Source: Nitrospirota bacterium
GTDB taxonomy: Bacteria; Nitrospirota; Thermodesulfovibrionia; UBA6902
NCBI GenBank assembly: GCA_015491705.1
Contig: WFVK01000184.1
Location: forward strand, 1 to 8,473
Direction: 5' to 3'
DNA length: 8,473 nucleotides
In this document: in pieces, positions 1-5,026 of the stretch
Numbering within the stretch: the stretch's first letter is position 1
Layout: every line of letters starts with the position of its first letter
Program-made: the position numbers and the translations under genes
The notes under the pieces: model-generated
What the model was told of the DNA's origin: nothing
The model's input: only the letters and a program-made list of their open reading frames with translations
The model's database searches: none

Positions 1-11
1 GCTTTATAAAG

Positions 12-57
12 GTTTTACCGCGGGCTCTCCAGCCGGTTTATGCAACGTTAAGGTTTA
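12..57. repeat. Dispersed hairpin repeat, copy A
   Basis: This copy shares an 11-base block (GCGGGCTCTCC, 20-30), a 15-base block (GTTTATGCAACGTTA, 36-50) and GGTTTA (52-57) with copy B at 160-203. The bases between the blocks differ in a way that keeps a short hairpin: GGCT/AGCC closes around CTCC here, while CGGG/CCCG closes in copy B. The 8 bases to the left match at 6 positions. No coding frame covers it. It looks like a REP-like intergenic element or a piece of a structured RNA; function unknown. Confidence 0.65.
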
Positions 58-61
58 TTCA

Positions 62-116
62 CGGCCAAGCCTTACAGTGGCATTAAAATATCGCCCGGGG
101 GCGTGAGAGCTTGCCG
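62..116. other. Predicted bulged stem-loop in non-coding DNA
   Basis: CGGC (62-65) and AAGC (67-70) pair with GCTT (109-112) and GCCG (113-116), leaving one bulged C at 66. Inside is a second GC hairpin, CGCC (92-95) with GGCG (100-103). The 1-199 stretch has no convincing gene; it consists of this structure flanked by repeat copies A and B. It could be a small RNA or a structured repeat unit. It matches no riboswitch class that I recognise. Confidence 0.3.
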
Positions 117-159
117 GAAAACGCGGATGCCTTATAACAACCCCTGAACCCTCAACAAA

Positions 160-203
160 GTGTTACTGCGGGCTCTCCCCCGTTTATGCAACGTTACGGT
201 TTA
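160..203. repeat. Dispersed hairpin repeat, copy B
   Basis: This is the second copy of the element at 12-57, starting 148 bp downstream in the same orientation. Its hairpin is CGGG (169-172) with CCCG (179-182) around a CTCTCC loop. The conserved GTTTATGCAACGTTA tail occupies 182-196. The end of the repeat (GGTTTA) runs into the -35 box of the promoter for the PAP2 gene, so repeat and promoter overlap. Confidence 0.65.
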
Positions 204-228
204 CTAAAAAATGTTTTTCATCTAAAAT
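200..228 (+). promoter_or_regulatory. Sigma70-like promoter for the PAP2 gene
   Basis: TTTACT (200-205), a 17-bp spacer and TAAAAT (223-228) match the sigma70 pattern at 4 of 6 and 5 of 6 positions. The expected transcription start, about 7 bases past the -10 box, falls at about 235, the A of the PAP2 start codon. The mRNA would be nearly leaderless, which agrees with the lack of a Shine-Dalgarno sequence there. Judged by eye only. Confidence 0.4.
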
Positions 229-234
229 TATGCC

Positions 235-762
235 ATGGATACCGGCCTGTTTTTTCTCATAAACAGGGGAATGCAGAATTCCCTCCTTGACGTAATAATG
301 CCCTTTATTACAAGCATGCCGTTTATATTATTCGCGGCCGTCGCTGTCCCGGTCTTTTTTAAATATCCAAAGAAAAGCCTTTTCGTCATCGGCCTGTGCC
401 TGGTTGCTCTTGCGGCAGGGGACGCGAGCTCCAATATGCTGAAGCATTTTTTCCAGAGGCCGAGGCCCTGCCAGGGGCTTGAAGGGGTCAGGCTCCTTGT
501 CGGCTGCGGAAAATCTTTTTCATTCCCTTCAAGTCATGCAGTAAATGCCTTTGCAACCGCCGCAACTTACGCCCATTTTTTCAGAAAGGCCGCACTGCCG
601 CTGTTTTTCTTCGCCGCTCTTGTCGCCTTCTCAAGGGTATATGTCGGCGTTCACTATCCTGCCGATGTGCTCGCCGGCGCTCTCTGGGGCGGGGTGGCGG
701 CAGGGGTGGTCATCGGCGTATATGAGCTGGCGTCGCGGAAGACCGGCAGAAACCTGAAATAA
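235..762 (+). CDS. PAP2-superfamily membrane phosphatase
   Basis: This is an integral membrane phosphatase of the type 2 phosphatidic acid phosphatase family, 175 residues long. All three catalytic motifs are visible: K70-x6-R77-P78, P98-S-S-H101, and S133-R134-x5-H140-x3-D144. H101 and H140 are the expected catalytic histidines. Several hydrophobic helices surround them (about 20-42, 48-62, 118-132 and 146-163), and the catalytic residues should face the periplasm. Family members remove phosphate from lipid phosphates or diphosphates such as phosphatidic acid, phosphatidylglycerol phosphate or undecaprenyl pyrophosphate; the substrate cannot be told from sequence. The ATG at 235 is the first possible start in frame, since an in-frame stop lies at 223-225. 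It has no Shine-Dalgarno, and the promoter would place the mRNA end at the start codon. The gene stands alone and converges on the glrR-like gene. Confidence 0.9.
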   Translation: MDTGLFFLINRGMQNSLLDVIMPFITSMPFILFAAVAVPVFFKYPKKSLFVIGLCLVALAAGDASSNMLKHFFQRPRPCQGLEGVRLLVGCGKSFSFPSSHAVNAFATAATYAHFFRKAALPLFFFAALVAFSRVYVGVHYPADVLAGALWGGVAAGVVIGVYELASRKTGRNLK

Positions 763-773
763 GCGGAGACCGC
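763..773. other. Mini-hairpin filling the gap between convergent genes
   Basis: The 11 bases between the TAA of the PAP2 gene and the TAG of the minus-strand regulator gene read GCGG-AGA-CCGC, a perfect 4-bp stem with a 3-base loop. It has no T-run on either side, so it is not a standard intrinsic terminator. It is the only spacer between the two convergent transcripts. Confidence 0.35.
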
Positions 774-2132
774 CTACTCCTTGAACTCCTCCGGATTAAT
801 GCGGTGTTTCTTCAGAAGGTTGTAGAAATCAGCGCGGTATCTGCCCGCCAGATCAGCCGCCCTGGTGATATTGCCCTTTGTAAGCTCAAGAAGATGAATG
901 ATGTAGTTTTTCTCGAATTCGGCCTTTGCCTCGTTAAGTGGCTTCAGGGGCTCGGGAGACAGGCCGCTTGCCGGGAGGATGAGATCTTCGGAAATGATGT
1001 TCTCCGTGGTCATGGCCATTGCATACTCGATTGTGTTCTCCAGTTCCCTTACATTTCCGGGCCAGTCATGCAGCATGAGTTTCTGCATTGCAAGAGGCGT
1101 CAGGCCTTTCACCTTTTTTTTCATGGGCCTGCTGAATTTCTTTATAAAATGATTCACAAGAGGGGGGATGTCATCTTTTCTCTCCCTCAGGGGCGGTAAA
1201 TTAATCGGGATAACATGAATCCTGTAAAACAGGTCTTCACGGAAACGGCCTTCCCTGACCTCTTTTTTTATGTCCCTGTTTGTTGCGACGATCACCCTGA
1301 CATCCACCTTAACCGGCTTTTTGCTGCCTAGCGGATGGAACTGCTGCTCCTGGAGGACCCGCAGGCTCTTGCTCTGAAGGGACAGGGGCATATTGCCTAT
1401 CTCATCCAGAAAGATCGTCCCCTTGTCGGCCTGGGTGAATAACCCGTCCGTCTTTTTCAGCGCTCCGGTGAATGCGCCTTTTTCATGTCCGAAGAGCTCG
1501 CTTTCCAGCAGGGTTTCAGGCAGGGCCGAGCAGTTTATGGCCACAAACGGTTTGTTTTTCCGTTCGCTGTGCATGTGAATGGCCTTTGCAATCAGTTCCT
1601 TGCCTGTACCGCTTTCGCCGTAGATGTAAACAGTGGAATCGGTCTTTGCAATAAGGGCCACCTGGGCCAGTATGTCGTGCATTTTACCGCTTCTGGCTAT
1701 GATGTTTGCAAAGTTATATTTTTCTTCCACGAGCCCTTTAAGCCTCTTGATCTCTGACGTAAGCTTGCGGTTCTCCATGGCCATCTCGATCTGCAGCAGA
1801 AGCTCACGGGGATCAAACGGCTTGGTAAGATAACTGCATGCCCCCTTTTTCATTGCTTCCACCGCGCTCTCGATAGTTCCGTATGCCGTGAGGATAATGA
1901 CGGGCAGGTCGGGGATTATCCCGTGAACATCTTCCATAAAAGATATTCCGTCCCTGCTGGCAAGCTGCAGGTCAATAATGGCCAGGTCCAAAAGATCTTT
2001 TCTGACAGCCTCTATTGCCTCCTCTTCCCTTAATGCAGTGACAACCTCATAGTTTGCCGATTCAAGTCTCATCCTTATTACTTCGAGGAGATTGCTGTCA
2101 TCGTCTATAACCAGTATCTTTCCTGCAATCAT
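774..2132 (-). CDS. glrR: GlrR-like sigma54-dependent response regulator
   Basis: This is an NtrC-family transcription activator of 452 residues that opens sigma54 promoters after phosphorylation by its kinase. The receiver domain (about 4-120) has acidic D10-D12, phosphoacceptor D54, T82 and K104. The AAA+ domain (about 143-375) has Walker A GESGTGKE (172-179), the sigma54-contact loop GAFTGA (219-224) and Walker B TIFLDE (239-244). A Fis-type helix-turn-helix closes the protein (about 405-445). The ending, with GRYRADFYNLLKKH and then EEFKE, closely resembles the C-terminus of E. coli GlrR (QseF) as I remember it. The start at 2132 follows the lipoprotein stop by 7 bases and has an AGAGGGG Shine-Dalgarno. 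An in-frame start 15 codons upstream would overlap the previous gene and is less likely. It is last in the kinase-lipoprotein-regulator operon. Confidence 0.9.
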   Translation of the reverse strand: MIAGKILVIDDDSNLLEVIRMRLESANYEVVTALREEEAIEAVRKDLLDLAIIDLQLASRDGISFMEDVHGIIPDLPVIILTAYGTIESAVEAMKKGACSYLTKPFDPRELLLQIEMAMENRKLTSEIKRLKGLVEEKYNFANIIARSGKMHDILAQVALIAKTDSTVYIYGESGTGKELIAKAIHMHSERKNKPFVAINCSALPETLLESELFGHEKGAFTGALKKTDGLFTQADKGTIFLDEIGNMPLSLQSKSLRVLQEQQFHPLGSKKPVKVDVRVIVATNRDIKKEVREGRFREDLFYRIHVIPINLPPLRERKDDIPPLVNHFIKKFSRPMKKKVKGLTPLAMQKLMLHDWPGNVRELENTIEYAMAMTTENIISEDLILPASGLSPEPLKPLNEAKAEFEKNYIIHLLELTKGNITRAADLAGRYRADFYNLLKKHRINPEEFKE

Positions 2133-2139
2133 GGCCCCT

Positions 2140-2958
2140 CTATCTTGCCAGTTCTTTTTTCTTTTTTTCAATTTCAATGTCTACCTCTTTGGCCTTTTCG
2201 ATGGCGTTCAGCACATTAAGCCATATCCTGGCCTGCTCCACAAGGGGGCTTTGGGGATAGTCACTGACCAGTTTTGAGAAATACCCGATGGACTTTTTAT
2301 AATCCATGTCAGGGTTTTCAACATGGGCATATATCAGGCCCATGTTGAAAAGGGCCGTATCTTTAAACGGGCTCCCCGCCGGCATGGACAGGATCTTCAT
2401 ATTCTCCCTCATGGCCTCAATATAATTGCCGGAGGCAAGGAGTTTCCTGCTGCGCAGGATACGCTTGTCGGCATTTATCCTTTTCTTCAGTTCCTGCCTC
2501 AGCCCGGCTATTTCCCGTTTGAGATGTTCTTTTCCGGCTTCGCTCGCCCGTTTTTCAGATTCTGCTTTTTCAAGGGCCTCCAGTATGCCGGCCCATATCC
2601 CCCCCTGAACGGCAAGCGGGCTTTGAGGGTACTCCCTCAGGAGCCTCCTGAAATAATCGAGAGACTTTTTGTAATCCCTGCCGGGATTGGCATGGTGAGC
2701 GTAAATAAGGCCGGTGTTGAAGAGGGCCTCATCACTGAAAGGAATCCCGGCAACAGCGGATATGACTTTCTGATTTTCCCTGAGGGCCGAGCTGAAATCC
2801 TCCTCTGCAAGGAACCGGCGGCCAAGCAGCAGATGTTTGCGCGCCTCTATATCGCCGCCCGCCCGCTGTATGGAGGCGCAGCCCAGAAATGAAAAAATGA
2901 TCAGACAGGCAGTACAAATGTGAATGTACTTCCCTGTCCCGGCGTGCTTTCCGCCCAA
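2140..2958 (-). CDS. qseG: QseG-like lipoprotein with duplicated TPR-like domain
   Basis: This is a predicted outer-membrane lipoprotein of 272 residues. It has a hydrophobic signal segment (12-26) ending in a lipobox-like F24-L-G-C27 and Ala at +2, so Asp-type inner-membrane retention is not expected. Residues 41-132 and 165-256 are two copies of one domain, aligned without gaps at an offset of 124, with 50 of 92 identical by my count. Both contain ALFNxGLIYAH, DYKKS and YPQSPL. The helical TPR-like pattern suggests protein binding. A charged coiled-coil linker (about 133-164) joins the copies and a lysine-rich tail ends the protein. The start is TTG at 2958, chosen because GGAGG lies 6 bases upstream and no in-frame ATG precedes the signal sequence. 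It overlaps the kinase gene by 58 bases, which implies translational coupling. In E. coli, QseG sits between glrK and glrR and binds the kinase. The gene symbol rests on position and architecture more than on sequence identity. Confidence 0.75.
   Translation of the reverse strand: MGGKHAGTGKYIHICTACLIIFSFLGCASIQRAGGDIEARKHLLLGRRFLAEEDFSSALRENQKVISAVAGIPFSDEALFNTGLIYAHHANPGRDYKKSLDYFRRLLREYPQSPLAVQGGIWAGILEALEKAESEKRASEAGKEHLKREIAGLRQELKKRINADKRILRSRKLLASGNYIEAMRENMKILSMPAGSPFKDTALFNMGLIYAHVENPDMDYKKSIGYFSKLVSDYPQSPLVEQARIWLNVLNAIEKAKEVDIEIEKKKKELAR
2191..2466 (-). repeat. Intragenic duplication, second copy (lipoprotein residues 165-256)
   Basis: This encodes the C-terminal copy of the lipoprotein domain. 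It aligns with the copy at 2563-2838 without any gap. The most conserved stretches are RENxK, ALFNxGLIYAH, DYKKS, YF, YPQSPL and EKA. Confidence 0.85.
2563..2838 (-). repeat. Intragenic duplication, first copy (lipoprotein residues 41-132)
   Basis: This encodes the N-terminal copy of the lipoprotein domain, 372 bp (124 codons) from its partner. At about 54% protein identity and with visible DNA divergence, the duplication is old and both copies appear to have been kept under selection. Confidence 0.85.
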
Positions 2959-4349
2959 ACCCTTCCTCCATGACTCGTTATAATGTGTTTAACAATGGAT
3001 AAACCCAGACCTGTTCCCTTGATCCTGCTGGAACTCGTAAGGTCCTCCTGCCGGAACTTGTCGAAAATTGCATTCAGGCTTTCCTTCGAAATGCCCGTCC
3101 CTGTATCCGATACCGATACCATTACCTCCCCCTCAAGTGCGCGGGCGGCTATCTTTACAAAGCCGTCGCCCGATGTGAACTTCACGGCATTGCCTATGAG
3201 ATTTCTCAGCACCTGCAGTATCCTCTCGGTGTCCGCGGTCACGTGGGGCAGCCCCTCCCCGACACTGATCTCGATCCTGATGTTTTTCGTCTCGGCCAGG
3301 GGTTCTATTTCGCGCGCCGCCTTTTTGATAAGGGCGCACAGGTCGATCCGACTGAAATTATAGACCATCATGCCGGCCTCCATCTTTGAAAGATCCAGCA
3401 GGGAGTTGACCAGCTTGATTAAACGGTTGCTCTCCTCTGTTATGATCGTCAGGAGCCTTTTCTGCTTTTCCGATATCTTCTTTTTCATTAATCCTTCCAT
3501 CAGCAGATTCGTCCCTTCCTTGATGGAGGTAAGCGGGGTGCGCAGCTCATGGGACATCAGGGAGAAGAAATCGGATTTCATCTTATCTATCTCGCGCAGC
3601 CTGCAGCACATGGAATTAAAGGCCTGCGCCAGTTCCCTTATCTCGGGAGGGGAAGAAATCTCCAGGTCATCTCCGAAATTTCCCGCTGCAATTTCACCGG
3701 TCTTCTTCTTCATGACGGAAAGAGGCCTTGTAATTTTCACCGTAATGACGGTGGATATGAGGACAGCGAGGATCAGGGAGGCCGCCGTCATCCCCACAGC
3801 CGCCTTTATTGTCCTGACCTCGGCCTCGTTCAACTGTTTAATCTTGGCATAGGCCTTTGTCTGGCTGAAATTTTTCAGTTTTTTAAGGTCCGCCAGCATC
3901 TCATTAACGGCGGTGTTTTTTTTCTCTTTGAAACCGCTCTCCGGATAATGCCGCCCGATCCTCAGGTATTTTACCTCTTCAGCAAACAGGGACTGGTAAC
4001 GCCGATGGTACAGGCTGACCCTGTCTATCAGACTCCTGATCCGGTCCTCGACAGGTACGGCCATTATGGCCTTCAGATGCGCCTTGAAATCGTCTCTGGA
4101 CAGGAGGAACTGCCTGTATAATGCCTCATCCTTGATAATGAGGTATTTCTTTTCGTAGCGCATCATGGACAGCAGGGCATCCGAGAGTTTCTGTTCAAGG
4201 TCTATTAACCGGTTATCAATCCTGAGAATGGACCTCGTGATATCTTCAAGCTGCCGGAGCTGTGCAATGGTGTAAATACTAACCGCCATTGCCAGGGCGA
4301 ATATGGTGAAATACCCGATAACCAGCCTGGAGAAAATAGTCAATTTCAT
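2901..4349 (-). CDS. glrK: GlrK-like membrane sensor histidine kinase
   Basis: This is an inner-membrane sensor kinase of 482 residues, the likely partner of the GlrR-like regulator two genes downstream. In order it shows a first membrane helix (about 7-29), a helical periplasmic domain (about 30-182), a second membrane helix (about 184-204), a HAMP linker (about 205-258), the HisKA dimerisation helix with phosphoacceptor H267 in SHELRTPL, and an ATPase domain. The ATPase domain has the N box (N383, N387), the G1 box DTGTGI (415-420), the F box FDKF (429-432) and the G2 box GTGLGL (445-450). No catalytic element is missing. The periplasmic part has no named small-molecule binding fold that I recognise and looks like a four-helix bundle. 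In E. coli the equivalent kinase responds to envelope conditions and is aided by QseG. ATG 4349 lacks a clear Shine-Dalgarno. The 3' end overlaps the lipoprotein gene. Confidence 0.88.
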   Translation of the reverse strand: MKLTIFSRLVIGYFTIFALAMAVSIYTIAQLRQLEDITRSILRIDNRLIDLEQKLSDALLSMMRYEKKYLIIKDEALYRQFLLSRDDFKAHLKAIMAVPVEDRIRSLIDRVSLYHRRYQSLFAEEVKYLRIGRHYPESGFKEKKNTAVNEMLADLKKLKNFSQTKAYAKIKQLNEAEVRTIKAAVGMTAASLILAVLISTVITVKITRPLSVMKKKTGEIAAGNFGDDLEISSPPEIRELAQAFNSMCCRLREIDKMKSDFFSLMSHELRTPLTSIKEGTNLLMEGLMKKKISEKQKRLLTIITEESNRLIKLVNSLLDLSKMEAGMMVYNFSRIDLCALIKKAAREIEPLAETKNIRIEISVGEGLPHVTADTERILQVLRNLIGNAVKFTSGDGFVKIAARALEGEVMVSVSDTGTGISKESLNAIFDKFRQEDLTSSSRIKGTGLGLSIVKHIITSHGGRVWAESTPGQGSTFTFVLPV

Positions 4350-4407
4350 ATGTTGGACGCGCAGCGGCTATGCGCTGTATTGAAAAAATTCTGAACCTGG
4401 TGATGAG

Positions 4408-4436
4408 ATTATGAAACAAAACGCCTGCAAAAGCAA
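4408..4436 (-). promoter_or_regulatory. Possible sigma70 promoter for the glrK-like operon
   Basis: On the minus strand TTGCTT (4436-4431) is followed by a 17-bp spacer and CATAAT (4413-4408). The -10 box matches at 5 of 6 positions; the -35 box is weak. The transcript would have a leader of about 50 bases with a small hairpin (4362-4377, CAGCG/CGCTG) just before the kinase start. Apart from this and the hairpin at 4511-4526, I see nothing more in the stretch 4350-4573. Confidence 0.35.
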
Positions 4437-4510
4437 GTGCGGGTCTCTGCGGGTTGCGGGGTATATGCGCAACACGCAATCAGGCAGGCGTGGATGTTAT
4501 TAAGTGTGAC

Positions 4511-4526
4511 GGCAGGCTCTCCTGCC
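4511..4526. other. Perfect 6-bp intergenic hairpin
   Basis: GGCAGG (4511-4516) and CCTGCC (4521-4526) enclose a CTCT loop. The loop context GGCTCTCC followed soon by CTGCAA recalls repeat copies A and B, but the tail is not the same. On the minus strand it lies 47 bases beyond the cysteine-rich ORF and lacks a T-run, so it is at best a weak terminator or pause site between that ORF and the kinase gene. Confidence 0.35.
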
Positions 4527-4573
4527 CTGCAAGCAATATTTTCATGCCAATGCAAGATATAAACGCCCCCTGC

Positions 4574-4708
4574 CTATATAGGCACGGTTGCGTCGAACCT
4601 GTTATTTTCAACGCATTTTTTAATAAGATTTCCCGTGCAGCACGGATCGCATACCTTGCATACCTTGCACATCTCTTTGATTTCCTCGAGTATCTTTTTT
4701 AACTCCAT
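4574..4708 (-). CDS. Cysteine-rich 44-residue protein, function unknown
   Basis: This short ORF has six cysteines, at 14, 17, 20, 23, 24 and 32, giving the pattern C-x2-C-x2-C-x2-C-C-x7-C after a charged amphipathic N-terminal helix (1-13). Evenly spaced cysteines like these could bind a metal ion or an iron-sulfur cluster, but I recognise no family. There is no signal peptide or membrane segment. The ATG at 4708 has a strong GGAGG (4723-4719) 10 bases upstream. A longer reading from 4771 exists, but it would start upstream of that GGAGG. It lies ahead of the glrK-like operon on the same strand and behind a sigma54-type promoter. Part of the cysteine stretch comes from a direct repeat of 9 bases (GTATGCAAG twice), which could be chance. 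It is too short for codon statistics to settle. Confidence 0.5.
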   Translation of the reverse strand: MELKKILEEIKEMCKVCKVCDPCCTGNLIKKCVENNRFDATVPI

Positions 4709-4718
4709 TTCAGTGCAT

Positions 4719-4723
4719 CCTCC
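4719..4723 (-). promoter_or_regulatory. Shine-Dalgarno of the cysteine-rich ORF
   Basis: GGAGG on the minus strand, 10 bases before ATG 4708. This is one of the strongest ribosome-binding matches in the window and is the main support for the small ORF and its start. It is exactly complementary to CCTCC in the leader stem at 4767-4763. Confidence 0.5.
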
Positions 4724-4740
4724 CCGTATAAATATTTTTA

Positions 4741-4766
4741 CTCCGGATAAGATAAATCTGCCGGAG
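4741..4766 (-). promoter_or_regulatory. Inverted repeat in the leader of the cysteine-rich ORF
   Basis: CTCCGG and CCGGAG are separated by 14 bases, within which AGAT and ATCT can also pair. In the predicted sigma54 transcript this is a leader hairpin beginning about 20 bases from the 5' end. The left arm, extended by one base to CCTCC, can instead pair with the Shine-Dalgarno GGAGG. That would make the two folds exclusive, a layout typical of leader-based translational control. As DNA it could also be an operator. Confidence 0.4.
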
Positions 4767-4795
4767 GTCAAGCATTAATGAATCCCGCACAGATA

Positions 4796-4811
4796 TGCAA
4801 TTATCATGCCG
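4796..4811 (-). promoter_or_regulatory. Sigma54 (RpoN) promoter upstream of the cysteine-rich ORF
   Basis: The minus strand reads CGGCATGATAATTGCA. Against the sigma54 consensus TGGCACG-N4-TTGCW it matches at 10 of 12 defined positions, including the invariant GG (4810-4809) and GC (4798-4797) with exactly 10 bases between. The start of transcription would be near 4786, about 78 bases before ATG 4708. It points toward the cysteine-rich ORF and, beyond it, the glrK-like operon, whose last gene encodes a sigma54 activator. Confidence 0.55.
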
Positions 4812-4823
4812 GCAATTTGTATT

Positions 4824-4860
4824 GTCTGATAACATATCGGTATTAAAGAATATTTCAGAC
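4824..4860. promoter_or_regulatory. Inverted repeat, candidate activator-binding site
   Basis: GTCTGA (4824-4829) and TCAGAC (4855-4860) form an exact 6-bp inverted repeat with centres 31 bp apart, about three helical turns. It lies about 38 to 74 bases upstream of the predicted sigma54 transcription start, on the side where an enhancer-binding protein would act. The left half contains TGTC, the half-site core of the E. coli GlrR site (TGTC-N12-GACA), but the spacing differs. Confidence 0.3.
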
Positions 4861-4917
4861 GAGCGTATTTATTTTCCTGTTTTGAGGGTGTTAAATAATG
4901 TATGGATTTTCCTGCGA

Positions 4918-4947
4918 TTGAATAAGAGGCGAGCTTTTATTTATACT
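4918..4947 (+). promoter_or_regulatory. Sigma70-like promoter for mnmG
   Basis: TTGAAT (4918-4923), an 18-bp spacer and TATACT (4942-4947) make a credible sigma70 promoter reading into mnmG. The leader would be about 70 bases. The intergenic stretch 4709-5026 therefore holds divergent promoters: this one to the right and the sigma54 type to the left. Confidence 0.45.
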
Positions 4948-5026
4948 CAAATTGACCCCCTCGCCTGTCTCCACTCACGATAGCGGCGGGGGGACTGACA
5001 GCACATTCCTCTTCGGCGGGTATATC

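Noticed and set aside
74..117. Cobalamin riboswitch, because the reverse strand contains GCCACTGT
   Set aside because: The other conserved blocks of that riboswitch are missing in the expected order, and no B12-related gene is next to it.
12..203. Integron attC-like sites, because AAC and GTTA cores, TAACA/TGTTA pairs and hairpins occur here
   Set aside because: The right-hand cores read GTTAAGG and GTTACGG, which fail GTTRRRY at the last base, and no matching left core or integrase is present.
2133..2177. Longer start for the response regulator at 2177
   Set aside because: It would overlap the lipoprotein gene by 38 bases and add a lysine-rich stretch before the receiver domain; ATG 2132 has its own Shine-Dalgarno just past the previous stop.
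4426..4442. Second sigma54 promoter directly before the kinase gene
   Set aside because: GCAC and TTGC are one base too far apart and the invariant GG is replaced by CG.
4350..4573. A GlmY-like small RNA upstream of the kinase, as in enterobacteria
   Set aside because: Only short hairpins are visible, with no sigma54 promoter placed for it and no sequence I recognise as GlmY.
4454..4702. 82-codon plus-strand ORF
   Set aside because: It lacks a family signature and is antisense to the cysteine-rich ORF, which has the better ribosome-binding site.
4965..5001. CTGTC ... GACAG as a GlrR-type binding site
   Set aside because: The TGTC and GACA cores are 27 bases apart rather than 12, and the pair lies in the mnmG leader; chance is the simplest reading.
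4952..5026. Extended MnmG start at TTG 4952
   Set aside because: The added 25 residues do not resemble the family N-terminus, and the FAD motif is at the usual distance from ATG 5027.
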